Notes: generated by a model from the sequence alone, not told the origin. Positions 7,602 through 14,987 are shown, counted from the stretch's first letter. The stretch: DNA of 26,822 bases from Minisyncoccota bacterium (GCA_028710915.1 JAQTTF010000004.1:1-26822), one strand, 5' to 3'. Translations and numbers: made by a program.

Positions 7602-8894
7602 ATGCAAAAAAAATATGTTCTCCCGATATTCTTCATATTCCTTTCACTCTTAGGCGCATTCGTCGTCCCCAAGAAAACTCTTGCGCTTACGACAGCCGAA
7701 GAGCTTCAGCAAAAGATTGATGAAAGAAATAATCTCATCGCTCAACTTGAAACTGAAATTGCGAAATATAGCAGCGCGGTCGGCAAAATCAGCGCTCAGG
7801 CGCAAACACTCAAAAATGCCATAGCACTTCTTGACACATCAATCTCAAAACTTGAAGCAGAAATAAAACTGACCCAAAACAAGATCAGTTCTACCAGCCT
7901 CACGATAGAGTCCCTCCAAAATCAGATTACCGACAAGCAAAAAAAGATAGAACACGATCAGCTGGCGATCAAAGAAACTCTGCGGCAGCAAGAATATTCT
8001 GAATCAACTTCTCTTGTAGAAACACTTCTCAATAACACGAATCTTTCCCGCTTCTGGGACGAGGTAGCAACACTAGAAAAATTCAGAAGCGAAGTGCGTG
8101 ATGCAGAAATTTCGCTTGCTCAAGAAAAAAAAGATTTGGAGGATCAACAAAATCAGGTATCTGTAAAAAAGAAAGCTTTGGTTGATTACCAATCACAACT
8201 CGCAGACCAGAAAAAAATTATTGAGGGAAGCAAAGCAGACAAAGCAAAAGTACTGACTCAAACAAAAAGCCAAGAAACCGCATACAAAAATATAATCGGA
8301 CAAAAGACGGCTCAGAAAAACGCTTTTGAACAAGAGCTTTTCGATTTTGAATCACAACTCAAAATTGCAATTGACCCGAATAGTATTCCTTCAACTCGTC
8401 CCGGAGTCCTTTCGTGGCCGCTTGCACATATCGTCATCACCCAACTTTTCGGGAAAACAGTTGATTCGAAACGCCTTTATGCATCGGGCACTCACAGCGG
8501 AGTGGATTTTGGAACGCCTATTGGCACGCCGGTTAAAGCTGCAATGGGAGGCACAGTTGTCGGAGTGGGGAACAGCGATCTCTATCGCGGATGCCAGTCT
8601 TTCGGCAAATGGATTATGATTGCCCATCCTAATGGACTTTCTACGCTCTACGGCCATCTTTCGCTTCAGAAAGTCATAAAAGGAGATGTGGTTGCGACAG
8701 GACAGCTCATTGCCTACAGCGGAAATACCGGCTACTCAACAGGACCGCATCTGCATTTCGGAGTATATGCAACACAAGGAGTTAAAATCGAACCATACCC
8801 TGCAGGTTCATACTGCAAAGGAGCGCTGCTTCCGATTGCAGCACACGAAGCTTATCTCGATCCACTTATCTACTTGCCCGAAGAGAAGCCTTAG
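7602..8894 (+). CDS. Exported coiled-coil M23 (LytM-type) peptidoglycan endopeptidase, EnvC-like
   Basis: This 430-residue protein has an N-terminal signal peptide (hydrophobic to about residue 28, ending near KTLALT), a long heptad-rich coiled coil (about 32-255) and a C-terminal M23 metallopeptidase domain (about 285-425). Zinc-site motifs are present: HSGVD (His298, Asp302) and HLHFG (His383, His385), with GPHLHF and YGHLS strands. M23 enzymes cut peptide cross-bridges in peptidoglycan. EnvC-type proteins with this layout often act as division-associated activators, but here the HxxxD and HxH residues suggest the enzyme itself is active. The start lies 2 nt after the gltX stop. Envelope genes upstream support a role in cell separation or wall turnover, which is inference. 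Confidence 0.9.
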   Translation: MQKKYVLPIFFIFLSLLGAFVVPKKTLALTTAEELQQKIDERNNLIAQLETEIAKYSSAVGKISAQAQTLKNAIALLDTSISKLEAEIKLTQNKISSTSLTIESLQNQITDKQKKIEHDQLAIKETLRQQEYSESTSLVETLLNNTNLSRFWDEVATLEKFRSEVRDAEISLAQEKKDLEDQQNQVSVKKKALVDYQSQLADQKKIIEGSKADKAKVLTQTKSQETAYKNIIGQKTAQKNAFEQELFDFESQLKIAIDPNSIPSTRPGVLSWPLAHIVITQLFGKTVDSKRLYASGTHSGVDFGTPIGTPVKAAMGGTVVGVGNSDLYRGCQSFGKWIMIAHPNGLSTLYGHLSLQKVIKGDVVATGQLIAYSGNTGYSTGPHLHFGVYATQGVKIEPYPAGSYCKGALLPIAAHEAYLDPLIYLPEEKP

Positions 8895-8897
8895 GAA

Positions 8898-8903
8898 TAT
8901 AAT
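8898..8903 (+). promoter_or_regulatory. -10 element before the small membrane protein gene
   Basis: A perfect TATAAT ends 7 nt before the ATG at 8911, in a 16-nt intergenic gap. This again predicts a leaderless start. No clear -35 is visible. Confidence 0.45.
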
Positions 8904-8910
8904 ATAAGTA

Positions 8911-9168
8911 ATGAAATCTCAAAATAATCGCGGATTTATAAGGCTGATTATTCTCATTCTCGTCGTCCTCATAGTTCTAAGCTATCTCGGTTTTGACATA
9001 AAGAAAATTATCTATTCGCCGGCAGTTACGAAAGTCGCTTCACTCTTATGGACTCTTATTCTCCTTATATGGAAACTTCTTGTAAGCGTTATAGAAGCAT
9101 CTTGGGGAACAATCATGCAAGGATTGCAGTACCTCATTAAAGCCATCCAAAGCATCAAAACAAACTAG
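8911..9168 (+). CDS. Small hydrophobic protein of unknown function
   Basis: I do not recognise this 85-residue protein. It has a basic N-terminus (KSQNNRGFIR), a strong membrane helix at about residues 10-26 (LIILILVVLIVLSYLGF) and a second hydrophobic, Trp-containing stretch at about 42-65, then a short polar tail. It is most likely a membrane protein with one or two spans. It follows the M23 peptidase gene by 16 nt on the same strand and is the last gene before a convergent operon, which suggests, but does not prove, an envelope-related role. The ATG is chosen because it follows a TATAAT at leaderless spacing. Confidence 0.65.
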   Translation: MKSQNNRGFIRLIILILVVLIVLSYLGFDIKKIIYSPAVTKVASLLWTLILLIWKLLVSVIEASWGTIMQGLQYLIKAIQSIKTN

Positions 9169-9186
9169 AAAGAAAGCGAGTGTTCA

Positions 9187-9885
9187 TCACGAGGTTGCCC
9201 ATTTCGCCACTTCTTCTGCAACTATCTTAGGATTCGTAATGTGAGGCGAATGTTTTGCGCCCTCTATTACGATAATTTTTGAATTTTTTATCGCCTCGTA
9301 CATTTTATATGCATCCGAAAGAGGCGTGACATCATCCTGCTTTCCCCAAATAATAAGAGTTGGAATTGAGATTTTAGAGAGCTCCGGCGTAAGGTCGAGT
9401 GAGATGAGATTTTTCATCGTTTCGCGCATATTTTCTGGCGCTCGGCCATAATCTTTCGCTCCGATGATTTTGTAATAGATTTTTCGGATAAATGCCGAAT
9501 TGGTCAAGCTTTTTCCAAATCGGGCGAAACTGCCGAACACAGCGCGTTTTGCACGAAGATGAAATTCATTATGGACAATGCCGGCTGAATCCATAAGAAT
9601 AAGTTTTGAAAAAAGGTTTGGATTTTTTGCAAGTGCAGAAATTGCAATACGCCCGCCATTTGAATGGCCAAGAAGAATTACATCCTGTTCATTTTGAAGC
9701 GCGTTTTGAAGCCAAGATACATAATCTGGAAGCGTCCACACTTTTTTAGATTCTGCCGAAAGGCCTGGAACACGAAGCATTACTGGATCATATCCTTTCG
9801 CGCGAAACTCCGAGAGACAGGGTTCCCACGCCTCAAGAGTGTATGTCCAGCCGTGTATAATAAAAATCTTTTTTAAATTTCCCAT
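9187..9885 (-). CDS. Alpha/beta hydrolase
   Basis: This 232-residue protein is a compact alpha/beta hydrolase. It shows an N-terminal oxyanion-type strand (IFIIHGW), the nucleophile elbow GHSNGG (Ser75), the acid strand PTLIIWGKQDDVTP (Asp184) and the catalytic His in GAKHSPH (His212), so the triad is complete. There is no signal peptide, so it is probably cytoplasmic. Substrate is unknown; family members include esterases, lipases, thioesterases and peptidases. Its start overlaps the 3' end of the Mur-ligase-like gene by 13 nt, making it the last gene of the four-gene minus-strand operon. It may remove a protecting group or release an activated intermediate made by the upstream enzymes, which is inference only. 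Confidence 0.88.
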   Translation of the reverse strand: MGNLKKIFIIHGWTYTLEAWEPCLSEFRAKGYDPVMLRVPGLSAESKKVWTLPDYVSWLQNALQNEQDVILLGHSNGGRIAISALAKNPNLFSKLILMDSAGIVHNEFHLRAKRAVFGSFARFGKSLTNSAFIRKIYYKIIGAKDYGRAPENMRETMKNLISLDLTPELSKISIPTLIIWGKQDDVTPLSDAYKMYEAIKNSKIIVIEGAKHSPHITNPKIVAEEVAKWATS

Positions 9886-11159
9886 TTTTTTCTTTGATTC
9901 ACCCAGATTGCTTCGCGTCGACAGAGTTTTAACGCATCTTTCGGATCCAAGAGAAGTTTCTCGACGACACCCTCTAGATATCGCGCACCTTTAAACAAAA
10001 TAGTTTCTCCTCCTTTCAAGTCTTTTTTAAGATATTCTAGCGCTTCGCCGGGCATAAGAAATGCAACAATCTTTTTTTCTCCCAAATTTTTTAGAAGCAG
10101 AGGATAAGTATATTTTGTAAGTCTTGGCCCGACAAGTACTACTCGGGAAGGGGAGACATCCAGAATATTTTTTACAATATCGGTGTGCTCTGCTTCCTCA
10201 CTTTTGCCTTGTTCGATCATATCACCAAGAACAAGCCATTTTTCACCTGTCGCCGGATATCGTCTTACCAAATCAAGCATCGTTCGCACTCCATCCATAG
10301 TTGCATTGTAACTACTATCTATAAGTATTGTATTTCTTATACCTTGAAATACTGAGCTTCGGCCTGGTGGAAGTGCGAAATTTTTGAATGACGGATCAAC
10401 TTCTGCACCGATCGTTTTCAATACTGTAGAAACAGCAACAACAGAAAGAGCTGAAGCAGGAGGAACCAGCCGGGGAAGCGAAAAATCTCCGACAAGAGTT
10501 TCAATTTCTACACTTTCGCTCATTACTTTAAAATTACGAATCTCTTTTTCTGAAACAGGAATCACTTTTGATTTTGTCCGCTTTGATTGTCTGACGATGT
10601 ATTGATTATCAACATTCAAAACACAAAAATCTTTTGTGTACTCGAGAAAATATCCGAATTCGTTCGCCATCGCATCTTTCACTGCTTCCCGAGAATTTTT
10701 TGTATCAGCAGACACAAGCCGGTCATAGTTTACTCCATGCGCCTCCTCAAGCGAAAGCCAGACAACAGCTTCTGGTTTCAAAAGTTCAGCCAAAAATTTT
10801 CCTTCGCCGGGCCTTTCTGCATCAGCTTCAGCAATATATAATTTTTCTTTTGGCAGGGCGCGAAATATCTTAAACGGCGCACAAATTGCAAAAAGAGGCC
10901 ATTCAATAATACCGAAAGATTTTCTCTCTAATCCAAGGATATGGAAGGGAATTCCAAATGCGCTGTTTGCATGATGCGAATATCGGGCATCGCTTCCAAG
11001 CTGTGCTTCAAAAAGATGCAAAAGTGTTGTCTTTCCGCTCGAACCGATAATTGCAATGACTTTCGGATCCCATCGATTCAAATAGAGTCCAGCCCAAAAT
11101 CGAAACCATCCGGCTACAAAAAAATAAATTTTCTTTTTTATGATTCGGAGAATTTTCAT
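9873..11159 (-). CDS. Mur-ligase-like ATP-dependent ligase (MurF type) with N-terminal membrane segment
   Basis: The 428-residue protein has the central and C-terminal domains of a Mur ligase. The ATP loop is GSSGKTT (39-45), an AHGVNYD segment matches the family's NxxxAH motif, and DSSYNATMDG (281-290) matches the MurF DDSYNANPD strand that precedes the C-terminal domain with WLVLGDMIEQG and VVLVGPR. Known family members join an amino acid or dipeptide to a UDP-MurNAc peptide. Unusually, the P-loop lies at residue 39 instead of near 110, so the normal UDP-substrate-binding N-terminal domain is missing. In its place are a basic start and an aromatic hydrophobic stretch (about 11-27) that looks like a membrane anchor. 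It overlaps its upstream neighbour by 4 nt (ATGA). A true MurF is possible but unlikely; a dedicated ligase acting on a lipid-linked or other substrate seems more likely. Confidence 0.8.
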   Translation of the reverse strand: MKILRIIKKKIYFFVAGWFRFWAGLYLNRWDPKVIAIIGSSGKTTLLHLFEAQLGSDARYSHHANSAFGIPFHILGLERKSFGIIEWPLFAICAPFKIFRALPKEKLYIAEADAERPGEGKFLAELLKPEAVVWLSLEEAHGVNYDRLVSADTKNSREAVKDAMANEFGYFLEYTKDFCVLNVDNQYIVRQSKRTKSKVIPVSEKEIRNFKVMSESVEIETLVGDFSLPRLVPPASALSVVAVSTVLKTIGAEVDPSFKNFALPPGRSSVFQGIRNTILIDSSYNATMDGVRTMLDLVRRYPATGEKWLVLGDMIEQGKSEEAEHTDIVKNILDVSPSRVVLVGPRLTKYTYPLLLKNLGEKKIVAFLMPGEALEYLKKDLKGGETILFKGARYLEGVVEKLLLDPKDALKLCRREAIWVNQRKKWEI

Positions 11160-12181
11160 ATGCCACGTTTCATTTTTCTTACAGTTTCAATTATAAAATT
11201 TATCCAATATTTCGGACTCAAAACATAATCCTGCGCGGACACATATTTTTCTTCCACTCCACCGAAGCCTCGCTTAAACTGGCTCAAACCGTACCACGGA
11301 TGCTTCTTATCATCTTCGGCAACAATTCCCCAAAAATTATACGATTCGCATCCACGCTTTTTTGCTTCTTTTATTGCTTCCCATTGCAAAAGTTCTGACG
11401 CAGAGACAGAAGGGAAGAGATGATTGGAAGCTCCATGATGATAGAAGCCGGAATTTGAAGTATACACAATAAATGCGGTAGAAATATACTCGCCTTTGTA
11501 TTTTCCAAACCACAAAAGCGCCTGACCGTTCTCCAAAAATGTTTTGAATTCATTTTCCAAATATTTTCTCGAAAACGGCGTAAAATTTTGGCGTTTTACC
11601 GTGTCCATATAGATGGACCAGAATTTTTCAAAATCAATGATTGATTTTGAAGATTCGATCAGAACTCCGTCTTTTGCGGCCTTGCGAATCGCATAGCGAG
11701 TATTTTTTCGCATTCCAGATTGAAGTTCGTCTTCAGACTTAAGAAGAGAGAGGACGGAGGTGTGTTCGGAATGGAGATGGATCGGTGCATTTCGAAATCC
11801 CAGTTCAGTAAAAATTTTTGAATGAGCGGGGGAGTCTGAAAGAATACTGCTTACTCGAATAAAATGGCAATTCTCCTTTTTCCCAATTGCAACAGAGGTG
11901 TCTTTTAAAGCTTTTAAAATCTCTGAAATTTTTCCCGAGTAAACTGGATCAATGACAGGGCTGTGATGCCAAGCAAAAAAAGTTCCCCGACGAGCAACGA
12001 CTTTTGTGATACTTGCCACAGCAATAAGCTTCTCACTATCATAAACTCCTAGTCGCCACAGCGAATTTCCCATTCTTTTTTCAAACTCTCCCCAATTCCA
12101 AGAAATGAGAAAAGTTGCCGGCTTCACTCGGCTCAAAAATTCCTCAAGTTCTTCTTTTGAATTAATTTCTCGTACTTCCAT
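11156..12181 (-). CDS. FemAB-type peptidyltransferase / GNAT-fold acyltransferase
   Basis: The 341-residue protein resembles the FemX/FemA/FemB family, which uses aminoacyl-tRNA to add residues to the stem-peptide lysine of lipid II. Visible features are the opening FLISWNWGEFEKRMG, the WRLGVYDSEKLIAVAS strand, SGMRKNTRYAIRKAAKDGV in the first GNAT repeat, and the second half ending in GCESYNFWGI and LSQFKRGFGG, which are typical of the family. No coiled-coil insertion is seen. I chose the ATG at 12181 because it starts directly before the first family strand; an in-frame ATG at 12280 would lie well inside the upstream gene. The gene overlaps the aminotransferase gene by 20 nt and the Mur-ligase-like gene by 4 nt. 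The acceptor could be lipid II, another glycan or a protein. Confidence 0.85.
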   Translation of the reverse strand: MEVREINSKEELEEFLSRVKPATFLISWNWGEFEKRMGNSLWRLGVYDSEKLIAVASITKVVARRGTFFAWHHSPVIDPVYSGKISEILKALKDTSVAIGKKENCHFIRVSSILSDSPAHSKIFTELGFRNAPIHLHSEHTSVLSLLKSEDELQSGMRKNTRYAIRKAAKDGVLIESSKSIIDFEKFWSIYMDTVKRQNFTPFSRKYLENEFKTFLENGQALLWFGKYKGEYISTAFIVYTSNSGFYHHGASNHLFPSVSASELLQWEAIKEAKKRGCESYNFWGIVAEDDKKHPWYGLSQFKRGFGGVEEKYVSAQDYVLSPKYWINFIIETVRKMKRGI

Positions 12182-13418
12182 TGAATTCTTTGATGAATGA
12201 TACGATGCGAAGCGCATCTGTGAGTGAAATTTGTATATTGGTCGGCAAATTGATTGATCTTTCTGAAAGCTCTTTTGCACGAGGCGTTTCGGCTAAAGCA
12301 CATTTGATTTTTTCGTAATCCACTCCAGCAGGCGCTATTGCATCAGTGTACCAATCACCAAGAAGTATTCCTCGCTCCTTCAAAAATTGCGCAAGTTTTG
12401 AAGGCTCGGAAATAAGAATGGTATATCGGAGATATATGCTTTTCCTTATATCATCTTTTACTTTAATCGGCTTCTCAATACGAGAAATGGAAGCCAGTTC
12501 ACGCTCATACACTTCAGCAAGCGATCGGCGGCGTTCATTGAATCGCGTAAGTTTTTCAAATTGATGAAGCGCTATAAAGGCCAAAATGTCGGACATTTTT
12601 TTAAAAGCAAAGCTTGGTTTCCCTCCAGAGAGTTCGACTTTCTCAACTGCCTTCGAAAAGAATCTTAATCGCTTGCATATTTCAATGAAAATTTTTCCGA
12701 TATTCAAAAAAGAATACGCTGGCTTTCCGATGGCAAAAATAATCGGATGATTGAGCTGTTTCTTTACCCAGCGAAGTTTTGATTCTGGATACGATGTATA
12801 AAGCGCCCGAACATCCTGTGCGATTCTTTTATCCTTAATAAGAAGTACGCCACCAAAGACCGAAGAAAGAACCTTATCTCGTCCGAAACTGAAGAAACTC
12901 GCATCACCAAAGCTTCCAACTTTCTTTCCTTTATATTCCGCACCAAGAGCGTGCGCACAGTCCTCAATAACAAAAAGATTGTGCCTGCGAGCAATCAAAA
13001 GAAGCTCTTCCAAATGCGCCGGTGTCCCAAATGTATGCTGAATGATAAGTACCCTGCTTTTCGAGGTAATTTTTTGTTCAAGATCTTTTGGGTCCATCGT
13101 AAAGTCGCCCAAACAATCGACATAGACCGGCTTCGCACCCACCCAAAGGACCGGTTCTGGCACCGCAACGCACGTATACGCCTGTAAAAGAATTTCGTCC
13201 GTTTCTAAAAGTTTGAGCGCAGATAAAATTGCGAAGAGGCTTGTTCGCCCACTCTCAAAGGCAAAAGCATGCGGTAGGGGAATATAGCTCGAAATTGCGT
13301 GTTCAAGACGATTTCGGGAACCTTGAGTTTTACTGCGAGTCCACGGAAAAAAGCGAAGCTTTAATGCAAGGAGAACATCGTCGCGTTCGGTATTTGGTGA
13401 AAGACTCGTGAAGATCAT
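12162..13418 (-). CDS. DegT/DnrJ/EryC1/StrS-family PLP-dependent aminotransferase
   Basis: Members of this family transfer an amino group to a keto-sugar nucleotide, giving amino sugars for surface glycans and antibiotics. The 418-residue protein has the FESGRTSLFAIL cofactor-phosphate region, the EDCAHALGA motif with the Asp (153) that pairs with the pyridine nitrogen, and the Schiff-base Lys182 in FSFGRDK. Length is slightly above the usual 370-400. It is the first gene of the four-gene minus-strand operon and has an extended -10 upstream. No sugar epimerase or dehydratase is present in the window, so its keto-sugar substrate must come from elsewhere. Some family members instead act on amino-acid-like substrates, so the substrate is uncertain. 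Confidence 0.92.
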   Translation of the reverse strand: MIFTSLSPNTERDDVLLALKLRFFPWTRSKTQGSRNRLEHAISSYIPLPHAFAFESGRTSLFAILSALKLLETDEILLQAYTCVAVPEPVLWVGAKPVYVDCLGDFTMDPKDLEQKITSKSRVLIIQHTFGTPAHLEELLLIARRHNLFVIEDCAHALGAEYKGKKVGSFGDASFFSFGRDKVLSSVFGGVLLIKDKRIAQDVRALYTSYPESKLRWVKKQLNHPIIFAIGKPAYSFLNIGKIFIEICKRLRFFSKAVEKVELSGGKPSFAFKKMSDILAFIALHQFEKLTRFNERRRSLAEVYERELASISRIEKPIKVKDDIRKSIYLRYTILISEPSKLAQFLKERGILLGDWYTDAIAPAGVDYEKIKCALAETPRAKELSERSINLPTNIQISLTDALRIVSFIKEFNGSTRN

Positions 13419-13430
13419 AAACGTAATACT

Positions 13431-13439
13431 AGAATATCA
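13431..13439 (-). promoter_or_regulatory. Extended -10 for the aminotransferase operon
   Basis: On the minus strand, TGA followed by TATTCT gives an extended -10 whose hexamer ends 12 nt before the ATG at 13418. No obvious -35 is present. An alternative TAGTAT lies 4 nt nearer the gene. Confidence 0.4.
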
Positions 13440-13464
13440 TATTTCGAAAATTTTTTTGATTTAA

Positions 13465-13515
13465 AGAGGGAAGGGCTCCCTCTAGCTTTATGTCGCACAA
13501 GATACATTGTGCGAC
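13465..13515. repeat. Tandem hairpins upstream of the aminotransferase operon
   Basis: Stem one is AGAGGGA (13465-13471) with TCCCTCT (13477-13483), loop of 5 nt. Stem two is GTCGCACAA (13492-13500) with TTGTGCGAC (13507-13515), loop of 6 nt. On the minus strand, stem one is followed by TTTAAATC, a weak terminator-like tail, so these could be an attenuator or a small RNA. Confidence 0.5.
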
Positions 13516-13550
13516 GTATTGGTACTTCCAGAAAGGGTCCTCCCCTAGAG

Positions 13551-13559
13551 TTATCCACA
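13551..13559 (+). promoter_or_regulatory. Single perfect DnaA-box match
   Basis: TTATCCACA matches the DnaA-box consensus TTATNCACA. Only one good match is seen; no cluster, AT-rich unwinding region or dnaA/dnaN gene accompanies it, so I do not call an origin. Confidence 0.35.
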
Positions 13560-13632
13560 CCTGTAAATTTAAGAGAAATGCGAATGCTTTTAAAAAGGTG
13601 TGCGGACTTATTCAACGATACTTCCATGAACG

Positions 13633-13668
13633 ATAAACGCCGAGCCCGTTCACGGGCTCGGCGTTTAT
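13633..13668 (-). terminator. Intrinsic terminator of the lytic transglycosylase gene
   Basis: A perfect 16-bp stem (13633-13648 with 13653-13668; core CGCCGAGCCCG) and a 4-nt loop lie 5 nt beyond the gene's 3' end. The stem itself carries the short A/T flanks. It is the strongest hairpin in the window. Confidence 0.8.
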
Positions 13669-13673
13669 TTCAA

Positions 13674-14099
13674 TTATTTCTGTGCTAATTCAACTCCTGC
13701 TTTACCCCAACAAGGCTTTGATGAATTCCAAGGCTTTGTACCTTCCTTGGCATAAAGAATCTTTGCAAAGGCGATGTTTCCATCAAGAGTATGGAGATCG
13801 AGGCCGAGCTTCTCCGCTTCTGCACCGTGATACCCTTCATTGATCTGCATAACACCTACATCGTGTTTATTGACCTCTCCGCGAATAATCTTTCCATCTG
13901 TACCAAACTGTCGAAATTCTGACTCACATCGAGCAACTTCGGCCAAGATTGGAGTATCTTTGAAAGATTCTCGCACATGATCCTCAAGAGTCATCGGCTG
14001 ATCCACTACAGTACTCACGACATTAAGATTCGGAGAAACTGCGGGATTAATCGCTCCCACGAGCATCATCATTCCAATTCCAGTTGTAAGTCCTAACAT
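13674..14099 (-). CDS. Small exported lysozyme-like / lytic transglycosylase domain protein
   Basis: The 141-residue protein has a hydrophobic N-terminus (MLGLTTGIGMMMLVGAINPA) that looks like a signal peptide or anchor, followed by a lysozyme-like fold. The catalytic-type Glu59 sits in ARCESEFRQF, then comes VNKHDVGVMQINEGYH, the GxMQIN motif of SLT domains, and a C-terminal helix pair ending in PWNSSKPCW with a Cys that may pair with Cys58. Such enzymes cut the MurNAc-GlcNAc bond of glycan strands. The domain is close to the minimum length for the fold. The gene stands alone between a terminator downstream and a 281-nt intergenic region with promoter-like sequences upstream. Exact bond specificity cannot be told from sequence. 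Confidence 0.85.
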   Translation of the reverse strand: MLGLTTGIGMMMLVGAINPAVSPNLNVVSTVVDQPMTLEDHVRESFKDTPILAEVARCESEFRQFGTDGKIIRGEVNKHDVGVMQINEGYHGAEAEKLGLDLHTLDGNIAFAKILYAKEGTKPWNSSKPCWGKAGVELAQK

Positions 14100-14199
14100 A
14101 ATTTTTTTATTAAAATATCGGCCGTTAAGCCTCTATTTTTAGTTCAACCCAGAAGACTTTAAGTAATAAAAGATGAGTCTTCCTGTCCTTTAAATGAAA

Positions 14200-14220
14200 A
14201 AATCAGATTGCGTCTGATTT
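14200..14220 (-). terminator. Hairpin followed by T-run on the minus strand
   Basis: AAATCAGA and TCTGATTT form an 8-bp stem with a 5-nt loop and are followed on the minus strand by TTTTTTC. It could end the exonuclease transcript coming from the right, or act as an attenuator, because it lies at the predicted start of the lytic transglycosylase transcript. Confidence 0.55.
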
Positions 14221-14225
14221 CCTAT

Positions 14226-14255
14226 ATACTACCATATTTGGTACCCGCTTGTCAA
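14226..14255 (-). promoter_or_regulatory. Probable promoter for the lytic transglycosylase gene
   Basis: On the minus strand a perfect TTGACA (14255-14250) is followed by an 18-nt spacer and TAGTAT (14231-14226). Predicted start is near 14219, giving a leader of about 120 nt that begins with the hairpin at 14200-14220. A long leader is unusual in this window. Confidence 0.55.
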
Positions 14256-14380
14256 TGGTTAGACAAGACTTTTACTACCCTGTCAACACTAAAATATGGC
14301 TCTAAATATAGCTAAAAATGAAAAACAGGGTCTATTTTGTTAGACCATATTCTTGACGCCTTTGGCTAGTTGCCTGTCTC

Positions 14381-14983
14381 CTAGGCCCTTTTCGCAGAAA
14401 CCCAAGGAATTTTGAAGTTTTTGTACTCCGGAAAGAAGGATTTTTCGTAAAAAAGCCTTGAAAAACATTCAGCTTCGAGTCGTGCCCCATTTATTGCAAT
14501 ATGAGGCTTAGATTCCTCCGGCAGGCCGAGATAAGTAAGGATTGCGTCCAGATTAAGCGCAGAGCGATTCTTTTCAAAAGGAGGCTCTATCCCCTGCCTT
14601 TTCATATGGAAGTAGCAAATTGAATGAAGATCAATGGTCCTGTGAGTAAGCGGCCAGTTTAAATGGTAGCGTTCGGCGGTATATCTTAAAAAGTCCCTAT
14701 CAAAAGAAGGATTCTGCCCCGCCAAAGTGTGGTCTTTGCTCAGAAGTGCCCAAGCAAGGAAATGCTCCAAGATTTCCTTATCTGATTGCTTCTTGCTATC
14801 CCCTGCTTCCTCTTTGGTATAGCCATTTATTGCTAGAGATTCTTCGGATATATGTGCACCTTCAAAGGTTCGGCACTCTTCATAAAACGTCCGTTTTGAG
14901 TCAAGAAAATCAATGGCTCCAATAGAAAGGATGGAGTTTTTGATTGGATCAACGCCTGATGTTTCAATATCTACAACGATCAT
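14381..14983 (-). CDS. DEDD-superfamily 3'-5' exonuclease
   Basis: This 200-residue protein has an RNase T/DnaQ-like fold. Motif ExoI is VDIETSG (Asp5, Glu7), ExoII is GQNPSFDRDF (Asp95), and ExoIII retains His161 in KPHIAINGARLEAE. In DEDDh enzymes an Asp normally follows the His by five residues; here that position is Gly166. The protein may therefore have altered metal binding, or a nearby acid may substitute. Family members trim RNA or DNA 3' ends. I chose the ATG at 14983 because it starts the ExoI strand and lies 4 nt after the upstream stop; a longer form from 15046 would overlap that gene and add residues without family character. It is co-transcribed with the small membrane protein gene upstream. 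Confidence 0.82.
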   Translation of the reverse strand: MIVVDIETSGVDPIKNSILSIGAIDFLDSKRTFYEECRTFEGAHISEESLAINGYTKEEAGDSKKQSDKEILEHFLAWALLSKDHTLAGQNPSFDRDFLRYTAERYHLNWPLTHRTIDLHSICYFHMKRQGIEPPFEKNRSALNLDAILTYLGLPEESKPHIAINGARLEAECFSRLFYEKSFFPEYKNFKIPWVSAKRA

Positions 14984-14987
14984 AAAA

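Larger units (their letters stand above)
13419..13673. other. 255-nt structured intergenic region upstream of the aminotransferase operon
   Basis: No ORF is supported here. Going left to right it holds the operon's extended -10, a 7-bp hairpin AGAGGGA/TCCCTCT (13465-13483), a 9-bp hairpin GTCGCACAA/TTGTGCGAC (13492-13515), a perfect DnaA-box match TTATCCACA (13551-13559), and a strong 16-bp terminator hairpin (13633-13668). Two partly similar stretches, around 13471-13490 and 13532-13553, flank the second hairpin. Confidence 0.6.
14100..14380. other. 281-nt AT-rich intergenic region with hairpins and tandem -35 elements
   Basis: No ORF is supported. Features are a short hairpin AAATCAGA/TCTGATTT (14200-14220), a promoter for the lytic transglycosylase gene, a second minus-strand TTGACA (14286-14281) that may belong to a tandem promoter, and a 6-bp hairpin GGTCTA/TAGACC (14329-14346). 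The rest is AT-rich with no feature I can name. Confidence 0.6.

Noticed and set aside
10384..10873. Plus-strand ORFs opposite the Mur-ligase-like gene
   Set aside because: They have low-complexity or biased composition and lie antisense to a conserved gene.
12182..12280. Longer start for the FemAB-type gene
   Set aside because: It would overlap the aminotransferase gene by over 100 nt; the ATG at 12181 starts exactly at the family's first strand.
13419..13673. Replication origin
   Set aside because: Only one good DnaA box is present, without a box cluster or dnaA/dnaN neighbours.
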